64,000 nucleotides of DNA. It comes from Adineta ricciae (Eukaryota > Rotifera > Eurotatoria > Adinetida > Adinetidae). Of the stretch, positions 10,720 to 23,567 are shown piece by piece. A program made the position numbers and the translations under genes. The notes under the pieces were generated by a model. It had not been told where the DNA came from. It made no database searches and saw nothing but the letters and a program-made list of their open reading frames with translations. Each line of letters starts with the position of its first letter. Within the stretch, counting starts at the first letter, position 1. The stretch is from positions 248,001-312,000 of the forward strand of contig CAJNOJ010000091.1 of assembly GCA_905250025.1 (NCBI GenBank), written 5' to 3'.

Positions 10720-13700
10720 ATGACTCGATCGTTACTATCTGGTTTAATTCTCTTTCTTCTTCCAATTGCATTACTCAGCGGTAAAGATCTTCGTTTACCT
10801 CGATTTGATCTACAACAAAGTTTACTTCAGGAACCCTTTTTCGATATACGGCCATATCATTTATCTACGGTTTTCTTCTTCTTCTTCTACCTTGGTTGGG
10901 AACAATCAACGAAAGGAACATTCGAAGTAATATATTTTAATCGCCTACTCCTAATAAAATATTCTCTCGTTAACAGCTCGCTTTCGTTCATTGATTCTCA
11001 TTATTGTTTTCGTCAGTGGTCTTGCTGTTATTGCTCAAATTATCTTTCAATCAGTTCTTCTCGCCAACAAACCCTATGGGCACACATTACTCAAGTGTAC
11101 CGAGCGTACCCAAATCCTTCAATATTTTGGCTTAGAACGGTAACAGAAATGTTTCTTCATGAACAATTTCTCCGTATTGAAAAATTTTTAGCCTTGATAA
11201 TTCCAATGCTATTCGAGTCCTACGTTTAATCTTTCCTGATATCATCATATTTGCTGTGTCAACAATATGTATCGTGATCATTCGTCGGTCCCTGCGCGCT
11301 TCCAGACGTCGGCAAATCAATGATCTTCAAACATCTACAACGACAACAACAAACGATATAACTAATACATCACCATCATCGACAAGTAGTTCGAATCTGA
11401 TTAATCGAAAGAAGCTTTGGCCAAGACTTTTATCAGTTATCCGACGCATTCGTTTGTTTATCCAATTTCTCATTGTTGGCTTTGCTGCATTTGTTTACCC
11501 AAGTTTTATAAATGCGATCTATTTTCTTTTCTTTCTTATCATCGCTTTTATTTGGTCATTTTCGATCAAATTCGGACGAAAGTTTGCGATCTTTCGTGCA
11601 TTGTTGGTTCTTTATGCAGGCATGCATTTAATCATTTTCTATCTTTACCAATTTACATTCTTTCAACAAGCTCTCCCACCATTATCCTTGTGGAGCAAGT
11701 AAGAAAACACAAAGTGATCACGAATTTCATTTGTACTTTTCTCGCATTTTGTAGTGTAACGGGTTTAACAGCAATTGTAATAAATAATTGTACATATAGT
11801 GAACCAAATGTGATAACCAATCTTGTATGGAGCGATTATATCAATCCATGTGCGATCTTACTTCTATACTTTTATTTCGCCTTCGAAACTAATCGAACTC
11901 TTTTTGGAAAAGTAGATAAAAGAATCATATTTGAAGGAGAAAGTCTTTATTCCACGTTCGATTTTTTAGAAAATACAATCAAATGTCACAACATTGCAAT
12001 CGATCGAACAACAGGTAAGACATTTGTTAAGAATTGAAGTTGTCTAAGGCAAATTACATGTCATACGTGTTCTTAATCAGATCGATACTCGTCCTAGTTT
12101 GAATAATCAGGTTTGCTCAGAAACATTGCATGTTTATATTCTATTTCAATAACTAAATTTTTCCGCACAGAGAAACTTCATTGCAAATCACTCACAATAT
12201 CATTTAATGTATTTCTTTCGAATAGCATCATGCTTGTTAGATAGACAAAGAGATTCGGATATTAATCATCATGTTCCGATAATTCCTCGTGCATATTCAT
12301 ACTGATTTTCTCTTTGCTTTCATCGCTTAAAATTTGATAAACAGCTGATTTCGAATTGTTTTTTTTGTTACCACAGAGTTTAATGGATAATACTGTGGAA
12401 CGACGAAATACACTGGAAAATCATTCTCCAACTGCCCAACGCCGATGGAGTTTAGAACAACCGAGTGATCAAACACTACAAGGTCGAGCGATTTTCATCA
12501 TCTATTCAATACTTCGTGTCTTAGAACGACAAAGCTATCTGCTATCATTAATTGCGATGCTGGTAATCTAAAAACTGTCCTTCTTTCAATTAGATCACAT
12601 TGCAAAATACCTCTTTTTACAGGCTTGGAGTATTACTTACCATAGTTTATTGACCTTGGTTTATCTCTTATGGGCATGCCTTCTTTGGGTTTTGCCAAAT
12701 TCTCGAAAATGGTGTTTGAGAATGAGTCCATTTTTTACAATCTATGGTGGACTGTTATTAATCTTACAATATCTCTGTGGTTTCAAAATAGGTTTTGATC
12801 AATTAAGTTTTTTGTCCGATCGTCATACGATGGAACAGATTGGTATAAAGATAAATGATTATCACTCGGCATTTATTAGTTCCACTGTCAAAGTACGAGA
12901 ATTTGTTAGAAGTTTTTATTTTGCGTGTGAATACGTCATCAGATAGACGAAAAGTGACAGAAAGAACAATTATATACATGCATAAGTGAATTTGACTAAT
13001 TGATAATGATATGGGAAACAAGATGGCTGGATCGAGAGTTATTCCTTTTCCGTATGACACTCTGTCGCTTTTCGTTTGTCTGATGACACACTCGAATTAC
13101 AATTTTAATTTTCGCAATAAGAAAACAAATTGTCTAACGATTCGATAAATTTCTTTTAGGCCTTTTACATGATGTTCTTTTGGGTAACATTTCGACAATA
13201 TATAAATGAACGTGGGAATGCCAACATCCAACCAATGGATGGTAAGTTCTTTATTCGAGTGCAAAAGCAGAAATATCCATGAAATACGAATATTTATAGC
13301 TGTTGAACTAAGTGAAAGGGGTAATCTGAGCTTTGTAACGTGTTCTTATATGCGATCTGCTTATCTTGAATATTCTCAAAAGAAAGAATTTTTCATTTAA
13401 CATTCGATTTACATTCTTAGGTCAATCATTGACTTCGTCGGTGGAATCATATCCAAAACGCTTGGGTAAAACCGTTTTCTTTTTTGAATGAATGCTTCAT
13501 CTTGAGGAACTCGTTGGTTTTTATAGGACGATGGATCGTTAATATCCTAACAAAATACTGGATCTTTGTCTCGTGTGGAATGCTATTACTTGTTAGTATC
13601 CAGAATACAGTTGTAATCTATCGAATAATCTATATGGCATTCTATTTGTTTTTCATTCTGTCATTTCAAGTGAGAAGAAATGTTTCCTATGAAAATAATT

Positions 13701-16700
13701 CTTCTTTTTTGATTTTCAAAGCTCTCGTTTGGGTTTTGGAGAAAAACAGCAGCAACATTTCATTTAACAATTATTATCTATTCGATGATCATTCTCATTG
13801 GAATCTATATCTATCAGGTAATATTCCCAAACGTTATTCTGAAAGAATGTATACACATTTGAATCTAATTTTGTAGTTTAAAATAGTCAATGTATTTCTA
13901 TCCGAAAGGTTTAGTAAAGAATTGTAAGTTTTCTACAACCGAGATACCTATCTTTGATTTTCTCTGTCTATCATATAGACTTATATCTATTGGACTCGAA
14001 GAAGTCGAATCTGATGTTCTGGCCGTTAAATTACTTACACCAAGTGCATTTCTTGTAGTTAATATAATGCAATTGTATTATTTTCATTCGGGTTGGATGG
14101 AACTAATCACAATGCCAAGGTAAATTTTGAATAAATATGTCGATACGATGGTGAATCGTGTTCATTGTTCGATCTCTCATAATAAACATTTTCATACCTT
14201 TCGAACTGTTTTCATTTTCCGTTTTAGTGATAAAAATATCGATGGTCTTGCCAATGCAACACTGAAAGACATTCATATTTATGCAAAAGGTAAGAGAATA
14301 ATGATCTATGTTAGATGTTGATCTACGTCGAATGTTTGTTTAGAAAATACCGAAAATACCAATCGCCTTTATACTCAACAAATGTTACAGAGTGAATCAG
14401 AGACTTGGCAAGAATCGTTATATAAACTGTACTTTCGAGTGAATCGTCGTTACAAACAAGTGACTTATTATGGTTGGCGTTTCGCAGAGATTCATTCATT
14501 TAAATTAGTTCTTTTCGTCATGGTTGTTGTTTCTGCTATTCGAGTAAGAAATCATGTTTTACGGAATTGAATTTTCGACAACTGCGACCGTTGTTCAAGG
14601 TTTCGGCATTCAATGTTTCATTGATTATCTTAGCAGCGATCGGTTTAGTACTACTACGTTTGCGATCATTGATCAATTTGTTGACGTTAATTGCGACCGG
14701 TTTATATATTCTTGCATCGATGTGTTATCAATTAGAAATCGCGAAACAACTCATAGTTCAACGACATATTTTCGTGAAAAATTGTTCACAGGTAAACGTT
14801 CTGATAAAAGATATGATTACATGTTATTTTTAGATTATTCCAAATGTTACGCTGGACGAAAGCTTTAATCACATCCCTAATGATACAGCAGAATGGTTTG
14901 GCTTTAAATTAACATCGAATATCGGTCGTTTCATCGGAGTAAATAACACAGTTTTGTATTGTTTAAGAAACAAAAAAGTGGATTTTGATTTTCTTAAAGG
15001 TCTATATTTTGTTAACAGTTGTGTTAACGTTTGATGCCATTGCGCGATATCGACAAAGACATCGTCGTTTATCGTTATCAGTGCGTTTCAATGTTCATTT
15101 AGTTGAAAATCGTTTTCCAGTTCTATTCGAACCATTCGCAATCAAAGATCCCGATGAAGATACATATGAATATGATATACTCAGTTACAATCAAGCTGAC
15201 CAAAGCATGATTGAATTTCTCAAATACTTGTGTAATTTCATTTTCTATCGATTTGGTCTGGAGGTAAAGAAAGTCGATTTTTATTTGGGAAAAAGACAAA
15301 TAACGAAGTCTATCCATGGCATTTTTCAATATGTAGATATGTTACATAACAACAGTTATCGTTATTGGTGTACGTCTCGATATAGTGGCTGTGTTATATT
15401 CTGTTTGGCTCGGTATTTTCCTAATTTCCAGTCGACGATCAATTCAACGACTATGGCTTGTTTATATTTTATTTCATTTAATTGTCTTACCCATACAATA
15501 TATGAGTGTCGTAGGTGCTCCGCCATTCCTTTGCTTCGGTTAGTATTTTCAAGTATACTTTACAACTGATGGATGAGAAACGTGTGATTCACCGATCTAT
15601 CTAACCAATAGGATATGAATAGATGAAACAGACTTGTTGCTGATCTTCACATGAAATCGAGTTTTATTTTACACGATTTCTTCTAGAATATCCGTGGGCA
15701 AATGTGAATATTACTGGCTGGTCACAATTGAAACGATGGCTTTACTTAGCAGATTATCAATATCGTCCAGATGCATCGCTGTTAATTGGTAAATTTTGTT
15801 GTTTCGAAAAAAGTATTCGACTGATAACTTTAAATGCGTATTTTAGCCGACTTTTTCCAATTTCTCTTTGCTTGTCAACAATGGCGTGTATTTGCATACG
15901 AATCCAATGAAAAAGATCGTGTCTATGTTGATGCAGGAGGTTCCAATCGTGAGATAATCTACGATGATGATGTTTACAAGAATAATACTACCTGGGATTT
16001 TGTTACCAACAAAAGACACTGGCTTGATCGTATTAAATATGGAATCTTCATGTATGGTGCATGGAGTGTTCTCGCCATTGTCTATCTTGCTGGGACAACA
16101 CGAATTAGTCTACTTGGTCTTGGATATTTAGTGGCATGTTTTTATTTTCTGTGGTACGGACAAGACTTTTTGACGAAACGATTGGCACTCATGCTTCGAT
16201 TGTATGTTCATTTGGATTTTTCTTCGATAGTTTATTTTCTCTTTTCCAGATGGAATTATTTGATTTATTATTGTTTCTCGGTAGTGTTTATCAAAGCATG
16301 TTTACAGGTATGTGAATCGATAGGAAGTGGAGAGAGAGAGATTTTAATCGGAAGAGTGTTACAAAGTGAGACATGCGCACTTTCAGATAGTCGCATGTGT
16401 TGGTATTTTATCAGCTCAATGTGCAGTTCAACAAGTCTTCGCTATTGCTTGTTTACAATCAGGCATTCAAAGATTCAATGACTATGAGAGTACGCTATCT
16501 ATTTGTTTTCATTTGATCTAGTTTAGTTTCTTTAATTTTGGCATTTAGAAAGAATTTTCTCCCATCTAGAGCATGTTTCTTCTTTCATTTTCGAGGAAAA
16601 ACAAATGAACAAAAGATTTCAATGTTTATTTGTTTTTAGGTGGTAGTTTGTATCTTTCTTTATCCATCAACATCTTGTAAAATGCAATCGCTCACGTCTA

Positions 16701-19700
16701 CATTTTGCACGTTTGTGGATTTGCTTGTGCCATGCCTGAAGTCAGAATTTAAACCCGAAACAAATTGTCCTTCGAATTACAAAAGTAGAGAGTATTGCAA
16801 GCCCTTCTTTTTAAACAACTATATGAATTCTAGCTGGCAATGAACAGTGTGATCGAAGTGCGGCTGATGCAAGTCTTTTCATGTAAATAATATTGCTACT
16901 ACGTCGGAATGTTGATCTTGAATTTGGTATTTAGGGATGGTTTTTGTATGATATTCTTATTGTTACAAAAACGAATCTTTTCCAGTTATTATTGGGAACA
17001 TATTGTCACTGAACTTCGTTCGCAAGCCAAGTTAGCTAGTCAAGGTGCTGTATTATTCAATGAATTATCGCGGAAACGAATCGAAGAAGATCAACTACGA
17101 GAAGATCAGACTGTTTCGAAAATAACGCGAAGTTTAGAACGTATTAAAGAACAACAATCGAAATTGAATCAAACTGAAGGTAAAACACCATCAGCACTCT
17201 CAGAATCTGCAGAGCATTTCGAAGGTATGGTGAATATCTGATAATGTTTTATGAAAAGTTTGTTGTCTTTGCTCTAGCTATTCGTTCTGGTGATTATTAT
17301 ATGTACGAATATGAATCTGATGAAGAAGAAGAGGAAGTGAAAGAAGATGAAGCAACTGTTGCACAAGAACAGGTTTACTTTTAGATAAATAGTGAACACA
17401 TCGAGCAACGATTTGAATTTAGATTCTCCATGTTTTATCTGCATCAAATAAAGAAGCAGAGACGGCTGTGGTTATGCATAGTAAGTTCAATGGGAAGGAA
17501 AAGGAGAAGATGTATTAGCAAATATTCGATTTTGCATAGAACCTGCAACAGCATCATTTATAGAACCTGAACATCAAGAAACTATAACACAACCACCAGC
17601 CCCTCATCCAGTACCAACTACGACAGTAGCAGCGTTAACAGATTTAGAAGGTGGTGACGCAGCGACAACGAAGCCAAAAGGTGAGTAGATCTGATGTAAG
17701 ATGATTTCATCAAGAATTTCGGTTTTCTTTTGTAGAGGAAAGTGCAAAAAAGAAGCGAAAATCGATTTTAATTAAATTACGTTTAATTGGATGGATTGTG
17801 ATGGATTACTTGATCGATTTATTCACTCGTAATTCTCGAGATTATCGCGAAGTGTCGAAAGAGTTAGCTAAAATGAAATCAGAAGATAAAATCAATCAAC
17901 AAGAACGTATTCGCACTGAAACAAGCTTTGAACCAGTAAAATTTGTTCAATATTACTCTGCCGAAGAATTTTTTCTCATTTTTTAGACTTCTGTTGATCG
18001 TATCGATGAGCTCGCTGGTGGTGATCGGCAAAACGGGTAACTTTTATCCATTGTTTTCCATAAAATCTCACTACATACTCTTGTTTAGACATATTTATGC
18101 TCGACGTGTTTCTGAAGCATTTGATATAAGTGAACGTTCACGTTTCTATCGTCTATTTGATTCCATATTCTACTTTATCATGTCTCGCTCTGAATTACTT
18201 TGCTATTCAGCGATGATCATCAATCATTTGACATCCGGCGCACTTCTCTCCTTACCACTCCCATTATCAATCTTTCTCTGGGCAATGTTATCGTCTCGTC
18301 CATCACGAAATTACTGGGTTACTATTCTAACTTACACTGAAGCAATGATTGTGGTCAAGTATATCTTTCAATTTCGGTTCTATCCATGGAATGCTGATAC
18401 AACAGACACGAGACCACTAGCAGCTATAAATATCATCGGTATTAACCGAAAAGAGGATTCGGCATCGGTCGCTGATCTATTTTTACTCTTATCGCTTTTT
18501 CTTCATCGATCAATTTTAAAAGTAAATCATGACTAATTATCGTTATAATGAAAATTCTTTTCATTTCATAGCAACTCGGCCTTTGGAAAGCTGAACAAGC
18601 AACACCACACGGTATAGATGAAATTGCATAACGAGAAAGAACGAAAAGATGATTTCGATATCTAGATTCTGTAGTTGCTGATAGTGTTGCTGCCACAACT
18701 ACTGATCCTGTCGAAGAAGAACCGAATTCTGATGTTGAAACTACCAAAATAAAGAGGTAAGTCATTTATCAATGAAATTTTCTGAATTTTTTTGTTGATA
18801 TCTACTGAATCTCAATAGATTTCTAAACAACATGCGGTATGACTTAACTTCACATGAATAGAAATATCATTTGAGCATGTTGACATCTTCTTCTAGTCTT
18901 CTTCACAGATACAATCATTCTCATCCAGTAGAACTTCTTGCATTTGTTCTTTGTCTTTAGAAATGTTTACTTTATGAAACCAATGATAACATTTTATCGT
19001 CAACTTAAACAAGCGTTATTTGTACGTGATGTCTATGCGCCAATGTTCTTCTGTGATTTCATCAATATGATCATTGTCATTGGCTTCTATAGTCAATTTG
19101 GTGTAAGTTTTATTGAAGAAATCGAATGATACGTGTTTTCAAAGTTAAAATTCTGTTTTACAGTTACCTAAAATCTTCAGGGTATAATCAAACATATTTT
19201 CCACAAGAATTGATTTCTATTGATTTCTTACACCTCACCCATTACTCGATATTTGATTGTTGAAATGTACACGAACTTTTCTGTCGTAGGAACGAGCTGG
19301 TGGAAACGTTGTTCAAACTATTAAAGAAAATAAGGTAAATAGTCTTTAGTAAATTGTTTGTATGGTCTTCCACGGTATATGTTTAGGTTCCTGTTGCATT
19401 CTTGGTCATTTTATTAGTTCAATTCGTTTTAATTATCATTGATCGTGCGCTGTATCTTCGGCGAAACGTACGCGGTAAATTATTCTTTCAATTGTTTCAA
19501 GTTATCGTCGTTCACGTTTGGTTATTTTTCGTTTTGCCTGCAATTACTCGAACGTAAGCAAAAATCAATTGTTATGGAATTAAAATCATCATTTCTTCTC
19601 TGCTTTTCGCAGAAAATTCCGTGACAATATCGCTGCACAGTTTTGGTATGTCTTCAAATGTATTTATTTTGGATATTCCTCGATTCAAGTACGACTCGGA

Positions 19701-22129
19701 TATCCAAAACGCATCGCCGGAAACTTTCTCATGAAGCGATACAATTATGTCAATCAAATTCTTTACCGGATGTAAGAATTGCATTTGTTGAGATTGGAAC
19801 TGACGAAAATTTCTTTTAGTTATTTATTGATTCCATTCCTATTGGAATTACGGACGATTATGGATTGGATGTTTACCGATACAGCGCTTGGGCTAACAAG
19901 TTGGTTACAATTAGAAGATATTTATTCGAATGTTTATCTGCTGAAGAGTTCAAGATGGGCTGAAATGGTAGAAATGAGAGTTAGAGTAGGAGACATCGAT
20001 GAAAAAACATTTGTTTTGTATAGAAATATCCAACGAAACGTGGGGTTCCTCGTCCCAAAGCAACAAAATATGGTGTCGGGGGTTCTCTATTAGCTTTGTT
20101 GATTCTATTGATTTGGTTTCCGTTACTATTCTTTTCATTTACATCTTCATTTTATCAACCAAATCCACCAATAGAAGTGAACGTTGAAATCAAATTAGGT
20201 GGTTACTTAGTGAGAAATCTTCTCTCTTGTAGTTTTGCAAATTTTCGTTTGGTTTTTATCTAGCCCGTATATCAAATGACTGCACAAGATGTCGATCTTG
20301 GTCGATTTACCGAAGCTGATTACAACAGTCTTCGTGCATCGATTTATTCACCAAATATCGAACCAGCTGTTGAAGTAAACATCAGTTTCTATCAACCCGT
20401 TGCGATCCTTCGTTATCATTTCTAGGACACTGCCTATGCTTTCTTACGTGATTTCAAGCCCGACGATATTTATTGCGTCAATCTATTCGCAACGAGTGTT
20501 AATCTATGGGAAATCAGTCAACCCATTCGTGATATTGTTGTTGATAATCTACAACAAAATATAACTGTACCAGTACGGTTTTCTTATACAATTACACGGA
20601 ATCCTCCAGGTGAAGATGACTCGGAAGATATTGCAGCAGTTGTATCAGGTGAAAATACGGTTGAAATCAAACCTGAAGATCAAGATATTCGAAAATCACT
20701 TGTGGAAATATTAATCAATGGAACAGAGGATTCGCAAATACGACCGTACGTTGATTTAGATTCGAGAATTTCCGATGATTTCAATCGATTTTTAGAGAAT
20801 TTACTATTAGCAACTTGATGCCCAGATTTCTACATGTCAAACCCAAAGCAAAACCAGAAAATATCGAATCATTCAGAAAAGGTAATCTAATCAATATATA
20901 GTTCCGAAATCTGATTGATTTTTTAAAAAGTTTTCCTTCCGGAATACTATGCAAATATCACTATGGGTCTTAATCGAGCGAAATCAATACCAAACAGTAC
21001 AGAGATTTGGTGGAAGATGTCAGAAAATCGTACAGGTTTCAAAGTAACTCCCTCATGTATGTCAACATTAATATCACTGAACAACTAGTAAAACAAATTG
21101 TTGAATTTTGCAGGTTTAGCTTCCAGTAATAATTATTTAAGTATGATCTTTTTCAACGATAAAATCTCCCCAGCGAACATTTCATTTCTCACTCGATATG
21201 GGTAAGTCTGTTGAATGTTTTCTTAGCTTTGCTCGATTACCAACTAATAATTTGACTAACTCACCGCATGCTGTTTTATTTTGTATATTTCGTTTCTAGT
21301 AATTGACATGTATGACTTCTTTGCTCATTATTTTTCCTTTCTTTGTTCCTTCAAATAGCTTGTTCCTCTTCTTCTTCTTTGAATTTTGACATCTGATGAC
21401 TGTTTTTCTTTTTGCTGGTGTTTTCGATTGACATTCGACATGTTTTGCTCTGTTCTTATGTAAATTCACTCTAGTATCATCGGTATCTACATATCAATTG
21501 TGTCTGTTGCTGCTTCGTTCATCCGTGGTCAACTATTTGGAACAACGAATACGATTATGTTCGACGAATTACCTCAAGTCGATGCATTGTGGCATTTCTT
21601 GAACGATATTTACTTATTACGAGCCGTCCGGGAATACGAAACTGAGAACGACTTCTTCGATCGTTTAGTTTACATCTACCGTGATCCTCAAGTGTTACTC
21701 TACTGGACAAAAGAAAAACCTGATTCGAAATAAATCGAATTTTTTGTGCTTTTTCTGCTCAGATATTTCACATTTCATTTTTCTTTTGTATAGAAATTCA
21801 CGTGTTCTTTCTTCTGTAATTGTGAGAATAAGAATCACATTTCTAATACATAATTCTGGCCTTTTTCTCTTTCGTATAGGATTATCGGTTTATACACAAC
21901 ATTTGTCGTTGTTGTCGCACGATTATTACGCACAGTTTTACAGACAAGTCAAACAATCATGTTCAATGAATTACCAAATGTCGAACGAATATGGCATCTC
22001 TTACGAGATATTTATCTCGTTCGAGAACATAATATGCTACATATTGAAGAACAACTCTTTGCCAAATTGATCTTTTTATATCGTTCACCAGAAACATTGA
22101 TACGTTTTACAAAACCTAAAGTTACATGA
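10720..22129 (+). CDS. PIEZO: PIEZO-type mechanosensitive ion channel
   Basis: Homologue of PIEZO1/2, trimeric plasma-membrane cation channels opened by membrane tension. The gene is cut by many short introns. Landmarks in order: first membrane segments MTRSLLSGLILFLLPIALLS joined to FIYGFLLLLLPWLG; repeated four-helix units including RQSYLLSLIAML and LTLVYLLWACLLWVLPN (12.4-12.7 kb); LQLYYFHSGWME-like segment (14.0 kb); TRISLLGLGYLVACFYFLWY (16.1 kb); a charged coil SRKRIEEDQLREDQTV (17.1 kb, beam region) with an acidic run; SRSELLCYSAMIINHL and PLSIFLWAMLSSRPS (18.2 kb); ELRTIMDWMFTDTALGL (19.8 kb); the extracellular cap (20.2-21.2 kb); then the inner pore helix and C-terminal domain. No frame break was found. 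Start chosen at 10720 by family N-terminus; ATG 10690 is in frame. The end given is that of the distal last exon; a proximal alternative ends at 21733. Confidence 0.95.
21475..21733 (+). other. PIEZO: PIEZO alternative last exon A (proximal)
   Basis: Begins after an acceptor CTCTAG (21474). Joined to the shared donor TATGG|GTAAGT near 21200 it reads YGIIGIYISIVSVAASFIRG, then TIMFDELPQVDALWHFLNDI and ends YWTKEKPDSK with a stop at 21731-21733. It encodes the pore-lining inner helix and the intracellular C-terminal domain. AATAAA at 21729-21734 overlaps the stop codon, so the exon carries its own candidate polyadenylation signal. Confidence 0.8.
21880..22129 (+). other. PIEZO: PIEZO alternative last exon B (distal)
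   Basis: Begins after CGTATAG (21879) in the same phase as exon A. Read from the shared donor it gives YGIIGLYTTFVVVVARLLRT, then TIMFNELPNVERIWHLLRDI, EEQLFAKLIFLYRSPETLIR and a stop at 22127-22129. This version is closer to vertebrate PIEZO (the AKLIFLYRSPET wording) than exon A. A candidate AATAAA is at 22249-22254. Confidence 0.8.
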
Positions 22130-22280
22130 TAGTTTAAAAGTGTTGTTTATTAGGGAATTGCGGAAAATAATCGTGATGATATGTAGAGTCATGACGTTTT
22201 TTTTTTCTTTTCATCAATGTGAATGAGTTTATTGTCTATACAACTTGAAATAAAAGCATAGGATGTCATTTCTTTTTCAG

Positions 22281-23286
22281 ATGAGTGGAATAGAGAAACG
22301 AAATTGGAATGGATTTACATTAGTTTTAGTGAGAATATCAACAATTTCTTCTGAGATTTTTTAATAAAGAATTTTATTCTAGCCATCGATTTGCCATTGT
22401 CATGTGGCACAGTTGGCAGTCGATGCATTGATTAATACTTTCCGTATGAAAAGTGTACGAGTATTTGATTGGATGTCAGTGGAACCGGTGATTGCCTATG
22501 ATCCGTATGAAGGTTCGAACAGGGAAAATTTAGCATTTGGTATTGAAGGTAAGAAGAAATTTTGATGCGATGAAAGAGTTTATTGAGGATAATTGTTTTG
22601 TTGATAGTTTATGAAGAAACTAATTTGAAATTATTGGTTATTCAACAACGTGGTGGAATTGTCTCTGGCAAACGGCAAGCTTTTGTTGATGAACTTCTTG
22701 CTTTTTTTAAAAATGAACAATTAAAAGAAATCGTCGTTTTAACAGCATTTAATGCCGTTGAACGTAATGATGCACAATTAACTGGGTAAGAAACGATGTA
22801 AAACACTATTCAAATGATAAGAATTTCTATATTTTCAGTGATCAATTTCGATATCTATCAACAGTAATGAATTCGAATCAGCTCGGATGGATTTCATTAG
22901 AAGAACGTCAAGATAAACATCATCATAAGGTTGTTCGTGATCGCGATCGATATTATATTGCTGGTGGTGGAATTGCTAATCGATTGTTCTATACAGCGTA
23001 AGTAATAACCAAAAGATTCAATTGCTATCAAATCTTTTCATTGTAGACAACAATCTCAAATACCTATTACTGTTTTATTGATGTTTACGGATGTTGGACA
23101 AGAACTTCAACATGCTAATGAATTATTAGTTCGATTGAATCAATGGAAAAACTGGCGACAAGTAAGATTGACTGAAGAGAAGCAGACTGATAGGAATTTT
23201 TTGTGATTTGATAGATTGAACAATGGCAGATGCCGGCATCGCAACGAGCGTGGATTGAAACACAAACTGTTCCACCAATTTACTAA
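22281..23286 (+). CDS. PSMG2: Proteasome assembly chaperone 2
   Basis: PAC2, which pairs with PAC1 (PSMG1) to assemble the alpha ring of the 20S proteasome. Exons read MSGIEKRNWNGFTLVL, then PSICHCHVAQLAVDALINTF, KLLVIQQRGGIVSGKRQAF, DQFRYLSTVMNSNQLGWISL, YYIAGGGIANRLFYTA, TVLLMFTDVGQELQHANELL and the end PASQRAWIETQTVPPIY. GFTL, the VGQLA-like motif, the GGGI..LF motif and the W..PxSW..-PPxx end match human PSMG2, and the length (about 255 residues) is normal. The ATG directly follows TTCTTTTTCAG, 151 bp after the PIEZO distal stop, so the mRNA may be trans-spliced. A 5'-truncated copy lies at 32.25-32.9 kb. There is no frame break in this copy, so it is the functional one. Confidence 0.88.
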
Positions 23287-23377
23287 CAGAAACTTATAAA
23301 AAAAAAGACCTTGTTTTCTTTGACCGACGTTTATTTTAAAAAAAGAACTATTTTAAAAATAGCCAAGAAATCAGGAG

Positions 23378-23440
23378 GGCGTGAGCGTGGGTGGGTGTGA
23401 ACAAAGAAAAGAGAAACTCACACCCACAACCACGCCCACA
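23378..23440. repeat. G-rich imperfect hairpin with telomere-like motifs
   Basis: Left arm 23378-23400 (ending GTGGGTGGGTGTGA) and right arm 23418-23440 (starting TCACACCCAC) pair over 10 consecutive bases next to a 17-base A-rich loop, then 5 more after a two-base bulge. The right arm contains CCCACA twice, the complement of TGTGGG, reported as the telomere unit of the bdelloid Adineta vaga. It lies about 90 bp beyond the PSMG2 stop, where similarity to the truncated PSMG2 copy ends. Confidence 0.55.
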
Positions 23441-23567
23441 TCCTTCAGAATAGAAGAAAATTATTCGATTTCGTCGAGAACGAGCTTCGTATCTAACCCG
23501 TTCCTGTGGATCAACAGGATTTGATGTTGAGAAGTAATTCGCATTGTGCATACGTTTCACCGTTGCG

